From positions 1-34,852 of the forward strand of contig JAZLAM010000010.1 of the NCBI GenBank assembly GCA_045613125.1: a stretch of 34,852 nt of DNA, read 5' to 3'. Source of the DNA: JAFTYO01 sp045613125 (GTDB taxonomy: Bacteria > Pseudomonadota > Alphaproteobacteria > RF32 > CAG-239). Within the stretch, counting starts at the first letter, position 1. Every line of letters starts with the position of its first letter. This document shows positions 7,340-15,189 of this stretch, piece after piece. The notes beneath the pieces were generated by a model that saw nothing but the letters and a program-made list of their open reading frames with translations, did no database searches and was not told where the DNA came from. A program made the translations under genes and the position numbers.

Positions 7340-10300
7340 ATGATAAGTAAAATGAAACATATTTTAACAAAACTAAGTTGTATAGCAATATTGTTAACAG
7401 CATATAGTTTTTTATCTTCATCTTATGCTTTGGCATCTTCTGATTTTATAGAAAAACCTTCATATGATACTTTATCTCAAGATAATACATCTTTCGATAT
7501 GCATTTTTCTGTTTCGTTAAAAACTTATTTTGCTTCAGAAGATGATAATTGTCCTTTAGAGCGTTTTATATCCGATAATGATACATGTTGGTTTTGCCCA
7601 ATATTTAAAGTATTGTTCAATACATCAAGTCTAATAGCTTTAAAAGCTTATACAGCTTTAGCCGAGGGTATATCTATTGTAGTTTTAGTAGCTTTTGCAA
7701 TATGGGTTAGTATATGTATACTAAAACATGTTTCTGCTTTTGAAGTTAAAGATCCTCGTAAAATGCTGCAAGAAATTATGTTACAAGCTTTCAAAGTTTT
7801 TATTGTAGTTTTAATTTTAAGAGCAAGTTATTTTCAAGTTATAAATCTTACTTTAGAACCTATATTTAATACAGGGATGAACTTTGTGCAAACCATTTCC
7901 GGTAGTAAAGGATGTTCATCAAGTGCCTCATACATGCAAAACATAAGAGGTTACGATTCTAATCAAGGGGTAACTCAAAGTTCTTCCGGAGGTCTGCCTA
8001 AGTCTATGGGATCTAACATTATATGTTCTATTAAAGCCACTCAAGATAGCGTAGCAAAGATGTATGCCTTTGGTAGACAATCATGGTGTATAGCTTGGGG
8101 CCCTGGAGCTTTCTTATCCGGTTTTTTACCTAATCCCCCTTTTCTCATCACCGCGATAGTGATTATATTAGGAGCCTTTGTTTTGATGTTTGCTTTTCCT
8201 TGGTGTTTGGTTGATTGCGTAATACAAATGTCCATTGCCTCTGCTCTTGCACCTGCAGCTATAGGCGCTTGGGCATTTGAATATACAAAAAAATACCTAA
8301 CAACAATATGGAATTTCTTTATGAATGCGATGTTTAATTTTGTTTTTTTAAGTATCGTTTTATATATAATCATGACTGTTGTTAATCAGTTTATGACGGC
8401 CTTAGATAATAATGCTGCTAAAGGGTGGCAACTATTCTTAGATCCTATAAATGGGCTTGCATATTGGGGAGTAACAGGCTTAAAACTTGTCGTTGTATGT
8501 TTAATAGGATGGGTATTTCTTGATGAAGCGAAATCTTTTGCCAATAAATTTGCTACAGGAGCTTCTTTGGGTAATATAGGAAGAAGCGTTGGTGCTACTT
8601 TTGGACAAGCCGGCACGAAAGTCGGAGGGGCAGCATTTAAAGCCGGTAAAGCTGTAGGTGGAGCCGCCATGCAAGTTGGAGATCACTTTATAGGTTCTAA
8701 GATACGTAACGCCAAAAACAATTTTCGTATCAACAATGTAAAATCTAAAGGTAATGCAATTACAGATGATGACGGCAACATAGTAGGATACGAAAGAACA
8801 AGACGAAACATCTTTGGTAAAAAAATGACCGACCGCGTCAGCATAAATGCAGACGGAAAAGAAGTATGGTCTCAAGAAAAATTCTCTCGTCGTACAGAAC
8901 TTGGAAACTTTGCAAGAGGAAAAATAAATGAAACTCGCAGCAATATTATGTTCAATCGAGATAAAAACAAAGATGGCACTTTAATTGATGCGAAAGATAT
9001 TCTTGATGATGACGGTAATTTAATAGCCAGAGAAACCGAGCACGGCAAAGAATATTACGATAGTGAAGGAAATGTTACTGCTCGTGAACATTATCATCGA
9101 GGTCTTTTGGGTTTAGGCCCTAAAATTACTACCAGAGAAGAAATCGGAGCTGATGGCAAAAAGCATTACAGTAGAACAAAAAACAGCCTTCGTATGGAAC
9201 TTTTATCCAAGGTTACAAAAAAGGGTAGTGTTCTTAACAATTTTGCACAAAGAAATATGGTTAAAAAACAAAGAGATTTAAGTTTTAATAATCAATCTTC
9301 TCAATCAATATCTTCTGACAAATTTATGTCTTCAAGACAAATCAAAGACGCAAACGGCAATGTAATTCAACAAGATTTTGCTTTCACCCCTCTAATTGAA
9401 AAAGAACTTGTAGACAGAGATGGCGGATTAAATACGCAGATGCTAAACACCATATTAAAAGACAGTAATTTTGATAAAAAGACTATAATGGAAGCAGCAT
9501 CTCTTATCTTATTAAAAAGCAGAGGAATAAACATCAGTAATAAATTTGCATCAAGAGATGTATCTTTTGATGAACAAGGTAATCTAATGATGAGACAAAA
9601 GAACTTTGACGGCTCTGTCACCGAGTTTAACATGTCCATAGGCGGAGAAAACGGAAACCAAGTGCTGACAGAAGTTAAAAACACAGCCACCAATGGAGTT
9701 TTCACCATTCAAAAAGATAACGGAATTCAAAAAAGCTTTGTCAGTTTAGATAGCAAAGGTAACCCTAAAGTAGAATATTCGTTCTCTGATCATGTTTTAC
9801 GTAATCATAAATATATGAAAGCACTCAACAGAGACGGCAACTTTGCATTTGATATAAACGCCAATGCAGCAACTTTCGGTTTTGATCAAGCAGATTATGC
9901 CCGCCACGTAACTCAGGTCAGGACGGGTAAAGTTCAATCTTGGACACCTCCTGCTGCAGATAACACATCTGACAGTAGAACGCCAACTCCTCCCGATGGC
10001 AAAGAATATGATTTAAATTATACAAAAAATGAATATGGAGGAAGAACAAGAACTTCATCTTTTATAGATCATAATGGTAATAAGCAAGAAAGCAAATATG
10101 TTTTTGATGATAAAAATCGCCTTCGTGAAACATATTGGTCAAATGGAAAGGGCGATACTAATATTTCAACATTTGAATATGATGATAAAAATAGAACTTC
10201 TGTTGAAAAACAAACATTTGAAACAAGAGATGGAAGAACAATATATAATACAGTCGTAAGACAATATGATGAACATGGAAATGAAATTGCTAAACACGAT

Positions 10301-10807
10301 GTAGAAGATGAACGTAATAATACAAAAAATGATCATCAATCAGCACCATCTCCTCATTTTGATACAAGTAGTCCTATTGATGACAGAGCCGTAAATGCGG
10401 ATGATTATGATAATGACAATAGAGATGAGAGTAAAAAAAATGAAAACAAAGAAGATGATAAAGAAGTAATTCTAACACCTCAAGATAAAACATCTCAAAA
10501 TGATGTGTTAGAAAAACTCCTAGATGCAGAAGACAATCCTTTATCAGCCGAAGAAAAAGAGAAACTTAAAGAAAATTATATTAAAAATCGTAATAAGATA
10601 TCACAAAAACAAGATAAATTAGATAAACTCAGGAATGAGTTAGATGAATTAAAACATACCATGATAACTAAAAAAGATTCTATGTCTAAGACCGAATTAG
10701 AGGATTTAAAACGAGAGATAGGATTAAAATTCTTACAAATTAATGAAGAGTTGATGAATTTGGATTTTGATATACAAACAATGGATCCTCCTTCCGAAAA
10801 CAAATAA
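7340..10807 (+). CDS. virB6: Giant VirB6 with RHS/YD-like C-terminal extension (paralogue 4)
   Basis: This encodes 1155 residues. A signal peptide (1-32) precedes CWFC at 83-86 and TM helices near 109-128 and 149-166. After a periplasmic loop come core TMs around 265-350 and another near 375-395. The remaining 700 residues are soluble. They begin with Ala/Gly-rich helices and then two related blocks starting DDDGN (about 477 and 556). A mixed region follows, then YD/RHS-like repeats between about 905 and 985 (YVFDDKNRL, FEYDDKNR, RQYDEHGNE), then an acidic linker and a Lys/Glu/Leu-rich coiled coil near 1075-1140. Rickettsiales VirB6 proteins often have very long tails; their function is unsettled. 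It is the last gene of the array. The 82 bases before it contain no gene. Confidence 0.85.
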   Translation: MISKMKHILTKLSCIAILLTAYSFLSSSYALASSDFIEKPSYDTLSQDNTSFDMHFSVSLKTYFASEDDNCPLERFISDNDTCWFCPIFKVLFNTSSLIALKAYTALAEGISIVVLVAFAIWVSICILKHVSAFEVKDPRKMLQEIMLQAFKVFIVVLILRASYFQVINLTLEPIFNTGMNFVQTISGSKGCSSSASYMQNIRGYDSNQGVTQSSSGGLPKSMGSNIICSIKATQDSVAKMYAFGRQSWCIAWGPGAFLSGFLPNPPFLITAIVIILGAFVLMFAFPWCLVDCVIQMSIASALAPAAIGAWAFEYTKKYLTTIWNFFMNAMFNFVFLSIVLYIIMTVVNQFMTALDNNAAKGWQLFLDPINGLAYWGVTGLKLVVVCLIGWVFLDEAKSFANKFATGASLGNIGRSVGATFGQAGTKVGGAAFKAGKAVGGAAMQVGDHFIGSKIRNAKNNFRINNVKSKGNAITDDDGNIVGYERTRRNIFGKKMTDRVSINADGKEVWSQEKFSRRTELGNFARGKINETRSNIMFNRDKNKDGTLIDAKDILDDDGNLIARETEHGKEYYDSEGNVTAREHYHRGLLGLGPKITTREEIGADGKKHYSRTKNSLRMELLSKVTKKGSVLNNFAQRNMVKKQRDLSFNNQSSQSISSDKFMSSRQIKDANGNVIQQDFAFTPLIEKELVDRDGGLNTQMLNTILKDSNFDKKTIMEAASLILLKSRGINISNKFASRDVSFDEQGNLMMRQKNFDGSVTEFNMSIGGENGNQVLTEVKNTATNGVFTIQKDNGIQKSFVSLDSKGNPKVEYSFSDHVLRNHKYMKALNRDGNFAFDINANAATFGFDQADYARHVTQVRTGKVQSWTPPAADNTSDSRTPTPPDGKEYDLNYTKNEYGGRTRTSSFIDHNGNKQESKYVFDDKNRLRETYWSNGKGDTNISTFEYDDKNRTSVEKQTFETRDGRTIYNTVVRQYDEHGNEIAKHDVEDERNNTKNDHQSAPSPHFDTSSPIDDRAVNADDYDNDNRDESKKNENKEDDKEVILTPQDKTSQNDVLEKLLDAEDNPLSAEEKEKLKENYIKNRNKISQKQDKLDKLRNELDELKHTMITKKDSMSKTELEDLKREIGLKFLQINEELMNLDFDIQTMDPPSENK

Positions 10808-10837
10808 TATATAATGACTTGAAGGGATTTTATTAAA

Positions 10838-10873
10838 AGACAAAAATTTTCTGAAAAAAAATAATTTTTGTCT
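10838..10873. promoter_or_regulatory. 11-bp perfect inverted repeat ahead of the XRE regulator
   Basis: AGACAAAAATT (10838-10848) is repeated in inverted orientation as AATTTTTGTCT (10863-10873), 14 bases apart. It could end the VirB6 transcript, but no T-run follows. The right arm touches the putative -35 of the regulator gene, which fits an autoregulatory operator better. Confidence 0.45.
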
Positions 10874-10900
10874 TGCATTCTGATAATGTAGTGTTATTGT
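10873..10900 (+). promoter_or_regulatory. Putative promoter of the double-HTH regulator
   Basis: TTGCAT (10873-10878), a 16-base spacer and TATTGT (10895-10900) lie 35 bases ahead of the ATG at 10935. Confidence 0.4.
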
Positions 10901-10934
10901 AAAGCTATTGTTATCAAAGTTAAAAGAGGTCAAA

Positions 10935-11915
10935 ATGGAAGAAATTATTTTCCCTAATCAAATCAGGATGCAAAGAAGACTTAAAGGTATGTCTATGCAA
11001 GAATTAGCTGATCATTTAGGCGTAAGCTTATCTGCTATTTCTAAGATCGAAAAAGGTTATCGTCGTTTAAATCAAGAACAACTTATTCAAGTTGCTGAAT
11101 TGACTGATTGCACCTTACAAGATTTATATGTAAACGAGCATAATTCTCAATCAGATGTTGTTCTTTCTTGGCGCAGAGAGCAAGAAAGAAGAAATAAAAT
11201 AAACATTGATGCAGGATTAAAAATATTAGGTGCCGGTTTAAGACACATCCGCACGGACAGAGGTTATACTTTAATAGAAATTGCTGAACGTGCCGATATG
11301 ACATTATCTGTTTATCATCGCATTGAAATGGGGCAAAGAGAAGTTTCCGATCGTGAATATAAAAATATTGCAAAAGCTTTTTCTTTCGACTCTGTAGAAG
11401 ATCTTAAAGATGTTGTTGATGCTTTAGATAAAGAAGGAAAGCTTGATGAAATTATAGAAAGAACCGATAACAAATTTAAACTTCTATCAACACCTAAAGG
11501 TGGAACGGTGTCCATGTATGGAATTCCAACAAACGAAGCTTTAAAAATAAAAATTTTCGGCACACCTGCCAAAGATGGCAACATCATTATAAACAAAGAA
11601 GATAAGGATGCTAAGGAAATTGTAAGGCCTGCTAATCTATTACACAAAAAAGATGCATATGGTATCAATTTATGTACTCGTCGTTTAGGAAATTTGCTCC
11701 CTACTCGTGCGATTTTATTTGCAGATCCTCAAGATGTCGTCAGCGTTGGTGATATTGCTGTGTACTATATTGACGATGTTACGGTTCAACTTCTAAGTAT
11801 TAGAGAAGATGAACATGGTCAACTATATGGTATCAGATGGAATCCTGATGAAAAGGTTAGTTTAACAGATAGCGACTTAAGTAAAATACATAAAATTGTT
11901 GCTATTAATTTATAA
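10935..11915 (+). CDS. Transcription regulator: two XRE helix-turn-helix domains and a degenerate S24-like domain
   Basis: This encodes 326 residues from the ATG at 10935, which has AAGAGG six bases upstream. A longer reading from TTG at 10908 lacks a site. Residues 9-63 form a clear Cro/CI-type HTH (MSMQELADHLGVSLSAISKIE). Residues 102-155 form a second one (YTLIEIAERADMTLSVYHRIE). Residues about 235-326 resemble the LexA/CI S24 fold (LLPTRAILFADP, VGDIAVYYIDD). The GDSM box is replaced by TRRL (248-251), and the position of the catalytic lysine appears to be Gln285. Self-cleavage therefore looks impossible. It probably binds DNA through tandem HTHs and responds to an unknown signal. By position it may control the VirB6 array and/or the 12033-15936 block. 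Confidence 0.8.
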   Translation: MEEIIFPNQIRMQRRLKGMSMQELADHLGVSLSAISKIEKGYRRLNQEQLIQVAELTDCTLQDLYVNEHNSQSDVVLSWRREQERRNKINIDAGLKILGAGLRHIRTDRGYTLIEIAERADMTLSVYHRIEMGQREVSDREYKNIAKAFSFDSVEDLKDVVDALDKEGKLDEIIERTDNKFKLLSTPKGGTVSMYGIPTNEALKIKIFGTPAKDGNIIINKEDKDAKEIVRPANLLHKKDAYGINLCTRRLGNLLPTRAILFADPQDVVSVGDIAVYYIDDVTVQLLSIREDEHGQLYGIRWNPDEKVSLTDSDLSKIHKIVAINL

Positions 11916-11923
11916 AAAGTTGT

Positions 11924-11951
11924 ACTCCACTATAAAAAGTGGAGTTTTTTA
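11924..11951 (+). terminator. Rho-independent terminator of the regulator gene
   Basis: ACTCCACT (11924-11931) pairs with AGTGGAGT (11938-11945) around a six-base loop, followed by six T. It lies nine bases after the stop codon. Confidence 0.85.
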
Positions 11952-11962
11952 TAAATTTTAAC

Positions 11963-11990
11963 TTGAAATTTACTCCTTTATGATTAGAAT
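11963..11990 (+). promoter_or_regulatory. Promoter of the repeat-protein gene
   Basis: TTGAAA (11963-11968), a 16-base spacer and TAGAAT (11985-11990) lie just after a terminator and about 40 bases ahead of the start codon. Confidence 0.5.
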
Positions 11991-12032
11991 GCTCTACAAT
12001 GTTTGTGTTTTATTTTAAATAGGATAAAAATT

Positions 12033-13337
12033 GTGGCAGATGAACTGATTGAAAATGCTGAATATGGTAGAAAACGTAAAGATGAAGAACCGCCGATTTT
12101 GGTGGCTCAGCGTTTTTTGAACATTTATAGACAAATGCATATATTTAATCGTGCGCGTCAAGAAGAATTTGATAATATGCTTCTAGGGACTTCTCCGGAA
12201 GTGCGTATATTGCTTAGCACTCTTCCGGGGGGAGGTTTGTTACTAGAACATATTGCTGAAATAGAACAAAAAAAAGGTGTGGTTTCAAGTTTCCCGCTAA
12301 AACAGGTTGTTACCCGTAAAAAGGATTTAACTTCTAATATGCAAGTTAGTCCGGAAAACACGGAAGGATATCATCAATCCGGAGGTGGTGTGGTAATTGA
12401 TGCTTCATTTGCAAGTGAATTATCTTCATCTCTTTCCGCAGCATTACAACAAACAGAAAAAAAACATAAGGAAGATTTAAAAACCCTTACAGAGACCATT
12501 ACAAATTCTATATTAGAATCTCAAACCGCTATGGTAAGTATGATGAGAGACATTTTGGTTGCCACAAAATCTCCTCATTCATCATTTGTCACAGAAAAAA
12601 ACAATATTATACCTGCAACCGGACAAGAAGCAATATCTTATACAAAATCTCCAGAAACTAATATTCCGACGGCATTAGGTAAATATAATCAGCCTAAAGC
12701 TCCTGAAGTTAAACCTTCAGCGCCGGTACAACCTGTTCAAACTAAAGCTCCTGAAATTAAACCTTCAGCGCCGGTACAACCTGTTCAAACTAAAGCTCCT
12801 GAAGTTAAACCTTCAGCGCCGGTACAACCTGTTCAAACTAAAGCTCCTGAAGTTAAACCTTCAGCGCCGGTACAACCTGTTCAGCCTAAAGCTCCTGAAG
12901 TTAAATCTTCAGCGCCGGTACAACCTGTTCAAACTAAAGCTCCTGAAGTTAAATCTTCAGCGCCGGGACAACCTGTTCAAACTAAAGTCACAGAAACTAG
13001 CATCTACAAAAATGAATTGGATAAAATTAAGTCAGCTATTAAAAATGATATAAAGGTATTTGACGTATCTGAATTAGCTTCTTTAGATTCTCTTGATAGT
13101 GATCCTATATCCTTAGATGATATTGATGATGATTTTTCGTTTGAAATAAAAACTGAAGATAAAAAAGAAGACATATCAACACCTCTCGATATTGTAAATG
13201 AGGATGATGAATGGGAGTGGGAATATGTTGACGACGATTCCAATTCTGATGAGTGGGAATGGGAATATGTTGAAGATGACACAGATTCTGACGATTGGGA
13301 GTGGGAATATGTTGAAGATGATACACCTAAAAAATGA
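12033..13337 (+). CDS. Acidic repeat protein with PAPV-type repeats and three WEWEYV motifs
   Basis: This encodes 434 residues from the GTG at 12033, preceded at eight bases by AGGAT; a longer TTG reading from 12003 lacks a site. Residues 1-90 look helical and cytosolic (RFLNIYRQMHIFNRARQEEF). Residues 110-190 hold a Ser/Ala/Gln-rich, probably coiled segment. Residues 222-317 are six copies of a 16-residue Pro-rich unit (KAPEVKPSAPVQPVQT). The C-terminus is acidic and ends in three 14-residue copies of D(E/D)WEWEYV. There is no signal peptide or TM. I do not recognise the family. The Pro-rich spacer between an N-terminal domain and an acidic aromatic tail suggests a cytosolic adaptor or tether. 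Its neighbour downstream has its own promoter, but the two probably belong together. Confidence 0.75.
   Translation: MADELIENAEYGRKRKDEEPPILVAQRFLNIYRQMHIFNRARQEEFDNMLLGTSPEVRILLSTLPGGGLLLEHIAEIEQKKGVVSSFPLKQVVTRKKDLTSNMQVSPENTEGYHQSGGGVVIDASFASELSSSLSAALQQTEKKHKEDLKTLTETITNSILESQTAMVSMMRDILVATKSPHSSFVTEKNNIIPATGQEAISYTKSPETNIPTALGKYNQPKAPEVKPSAPVQPVQTKAPEIKPSAPVQPVQTKAPEVKPSAPVQPVQTKAPEVKPSAPVQPVQPKAPEVKSSAPVQPVQTKAPEVKSSAPGQPVQTKVTETSIYKNELDKIKSAIKNDIKVFDVSELASLDSLDSDPISLDDIDDDFSFEIKTEDKKEDISTPLDIVNEDDEWEWEYVDDDSNSDEWEWEYVEDDTDSDDWEWEYVEDDTPKK
12696..12983 (+). repeat. Six tandem 48-bp in-frame repeats
   Basis: There are six nearly identical 48-base units, starting at 12696, 12744, 12792, 12840, 12888 and 12936, each encoding KAPEVKPSAPVQPVQT with rare substitutions. 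Such high nucleotide identity implies recent duplication and likely copy-number variation between strains. Confidence 0.95.
13206..13331 (+). repeat. Three tandem 42-bp repeats encoding the WEWEYV motif
   Basis: Units begin at 13206, 13248 and 13290. Each encodes D(E/D)WEWEYV followed by an acidic linker, up to the penultimate residues of the protein. Confidence 0.9.
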
Positions 13338-13361
13338 TGAATACAAAATATAAAAAATTCA

Positions 13362-13390
13362 TTTACAAACCTACAATACTTTATTATTAT
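13362..13390 (+). promoter_or_regulatory. Putative promoter before the 13410 gene
   Basis: TTTACA (13362-13367), a 17-base spacer and TATTAT (13385-13390). It would place the transcription start only a dozen or so bases before the ATG, so it is tentative. Confidence 0.35.
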
Positions 13391-13409
13391 TAGACATAAG
13401 GAGTTTGAT

Positions 13410-13931
13410 ATGGAAAATAATATAGCTCAAGTTACAAAAGAAGATTTATGGTATATTGATAATTATATAGTCTTGAGAGACTATTATGATCGTACAATTT
13501 CTCGTATTGCAGCTCGCTGTGTGCGTATGGGTAATATTGCGATGGAAGAATATCCTTTTTACTCATATATATTAGATGTTTTAGAAGAAATATGTGAAAC
13601 AGGTAACTATATTATATCAAAGCCTGAAATGTATCCTTATGTAGAAAGAAAAATATCAGGTGGAATCAAAGCATTAGAAGAAAACTTGAATATCTATCAA
13701 CAGGAATTAAAAAATAATTCATCTCCAGAAATGATCAAACAAGATCCATCAGAAATCAATAAAATGAAAGAAGCATTAGGTGATATTGATAAACCTTTTG
13801 ATCCAACAGCCGGCGCAGGTATGAATATTGATGACTTAATGACAAAATTATTAGCAGAAAATCAACAAACACAAGAACAATATGAACAAGAAAACGTAGC
13901 TACAATAAACTATGAAAGAGATCAGCAATGA
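13410..13931 (+). CDS. Small cytosolic protein of unknown function
   Basis: This encodes 173 residues, helical and hydrophilic, with no signal or TM. AAGGAG seven bases upstream is a strong ribosome binding site. The N-terminal 100 residues look like a compact helical domain (LWYIDNYIVLRDYYDRTISRI); the remainder is acidic and Gln-rich. The stop overlaps the next start in an ATGA, so it is translationally coupled to the secretin-like lipoprotein. A cytosolic accessory or chaperone role is possible but not shown. Confidence 0.7.
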   Translation: MENNIAQVTKEDLWYIDNYIVLRDYYDRTISRIAARCVRMGNIAMEEYPFYSYILDVLEEICETGNYIISKPEMYPYVERKISGGIKALEENLNIYQQELKNNSSPEMIKQDPSEINKMKEALGDIDKPFDPTAGAGMNIDDLMTKLLAENQQTQEQYEQENVATINYERDQQ

Positions 13932-15175
13932 TAAAAAAAACAGCTTTACTTTTTAGTTTTTTATCCTTATCTATACTCTCTTCGTGTAAAGCCACCGAAG
14001 AAAAGCCCGTGTCGTTTGAGCAAGGGGTTAATGCCGAGTTTATGTATCCGAAAGATCAAAGAAGTATACGAACCCCTGATGGTGCTAATGCTCTTGATTT
14101 AGAAACTCCATTAAGATGCAATGTTAACTGGAAAACACAACAGATGGTTATGACGTTACCATTTAACAACTCAGCATTCAGAATCGAACGATTAGATAAG
14201 TCTGATAAGCTCCCTGGCTTTGAGGTTACTGGTTTTACGTTTGATACCATGTCTGCTGAAAAAGCTTTATATAAACTTACAAAAGAAGCTGGTATAAAAT
14301 TAGTTGCAAAAGATGCTCCATATACATCTTTATCAGGAGATGATTTAAAAGGGGAATTTTCAGATGTTGTAGATATGATAACTGAAGCAGCAGAAATTTT
14401 TTATACATATGATGATGAAAAAAAGGTTATGACCTTATCGCGCAAAACTGAGATTTCTTTATATGTACCTGAATCTCGACCAATAATTTTATCAATGCTT
14501 GATATATTACGTGGCTCTGGTATTACAAATATGACAACTAACTGGGCTGATTATTCCATCACTTTTGATGCTGATATGGAATTAAAAAATAAGATAACAT
14601 CTTTAATGACATATTTTGAAAGTAATCCAACTTTAGTTGCTTATGATGTTAGTATATTTAAGATATATCCTCATGATAATTGTGATATAGAATGGAAAAA
14701 ACTTCTCGACAATTTTGACTTTGGAACAATTACGACTGCCCAAACCGGAGTAATCGGTCGCGTTTTGACAACAACAAACGAAATAAGTCTTGATACGTTA
14801 CGCCAATTTTTAGGCAAAAGCGCAAAGATAGAACCTGTTTCCGAAGGAAAATTTGTAGTTCCTGATATGTGGTTATCTCGTTTTGATGTTGGTAAATGTG
14901 GAAAAATAAAAACAGATGAAGCTGAACTTTCCATTTTAGCAAAAGCTTACGTTGTAAATGAAAATCGCATCACATCAGAAGTAACATTAGAAACAACAAA
15001 AGGTCAAATTACAAACTTTAAGGTTCGTAACAAACTGGGAGAAAACTTTATGATTATCGGTTTACCGAACGAAGTGTTTACTTCAGATACACCTAGATCG
15101 GAAACTGTTATTTTTATGGTTCCTCGTTTAATAAGGACACTTAAAACAACAGAAACAATTAAAAACAAAATTTAG
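13928..15175 (+). CDS. Secretin-like outer-membrane lipoprotein (PilN/GspD type, divergent)
   Basis: This encodes 415 residues with a clear lipobox, ILSSC (Cys20). Residues about 95-175 resemble the N0/STN domain of secretins (FDTMSAEKALYKLTKEAGIKL, then YTSLSGDDLKGEFSDVVDMI). Residues from about 235 resemble the start of a secretin domain (VAYDVSIFKIYPHDNCDIEW). The end has the family hallmark of a late glycine turn and ETVIFMVPRLIR. Secretins form outer-membrane rings in type II/III secretion and type IV pili; R64 PilN-type ones are lipoproteins. At 415 residues it is shorter than most PilN proteins. The family call rests on motif reading, not on an alignment search. If correct, the operon supplies an outer-membrane channel. 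Confidence 0.55.
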   Translation: MIKKTALLFSFLSLSILSSCKATEEKPVSFEQGVNAEFMYPKDQRSIRTPDGANALDLETPLRCNVNWKTQQMVMTLPFNNSAFRIERLDKSDKLPGFEVTGFTFDTMSAEKALYKLTKEAGIKLVAKDAPYTSLSGDDLKGEFSDVVDMITEAAEIFYTYDDEKKVMTLSRKTEISLYVPESRPIILSMLDILRGSGITNMTTNWADYSITFDADMELKNKITSLMTYFESNPTLVAYDVSIFKIYPHDNCDIEWKKLLDNFDFGTITTAQTGVIGRVLTTTNEISLDTLRQFLGKSAKIEPVSEGKFVVPDMWLSRFDVGKCGKIKTDEAELSILAKAYVVNENRITSEVTLETTKGQITNFKVRNKLGENFMIIGLPNEVFTSDTPRSETVIFMVPRLIRTLKTTETIKNKI

Positions 15176-15189
15176 TAGAGGATAAGCCC

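Noticed and set aside
7002..7436. A 144-codon hydrophobic reading frame on the minus strand at the end of the split VirB6
   Set aside because: It is the antisense of an Arg/Glu/Lys-rich tail and a signal peptide; such regions read as Leu/Ser/Phe-rich on the other strand. There is no ribosome binding site.
10908..10934. Longer N-terminus for the XRE regulator from TTG at 10908
   Set aside because: There is no binding site, it lies almost at the predicted transcription start, and the HTH fold begins properly after the ATG at 10935.
12696..12983. Regular repeats that could suggest a CRISPR array
   Set aside because: The units are contiguous 48-bp copies in a coding frame with no unique spacers.
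13004..13326. Repetitive minus-strand frames rich in Ser, His and Tyr opposite the acidic repeats
   Set aside because: They mirror the WEWEYV-encoding repeats and have no start signals; the plus frame has promoter, binding site and domain logic.
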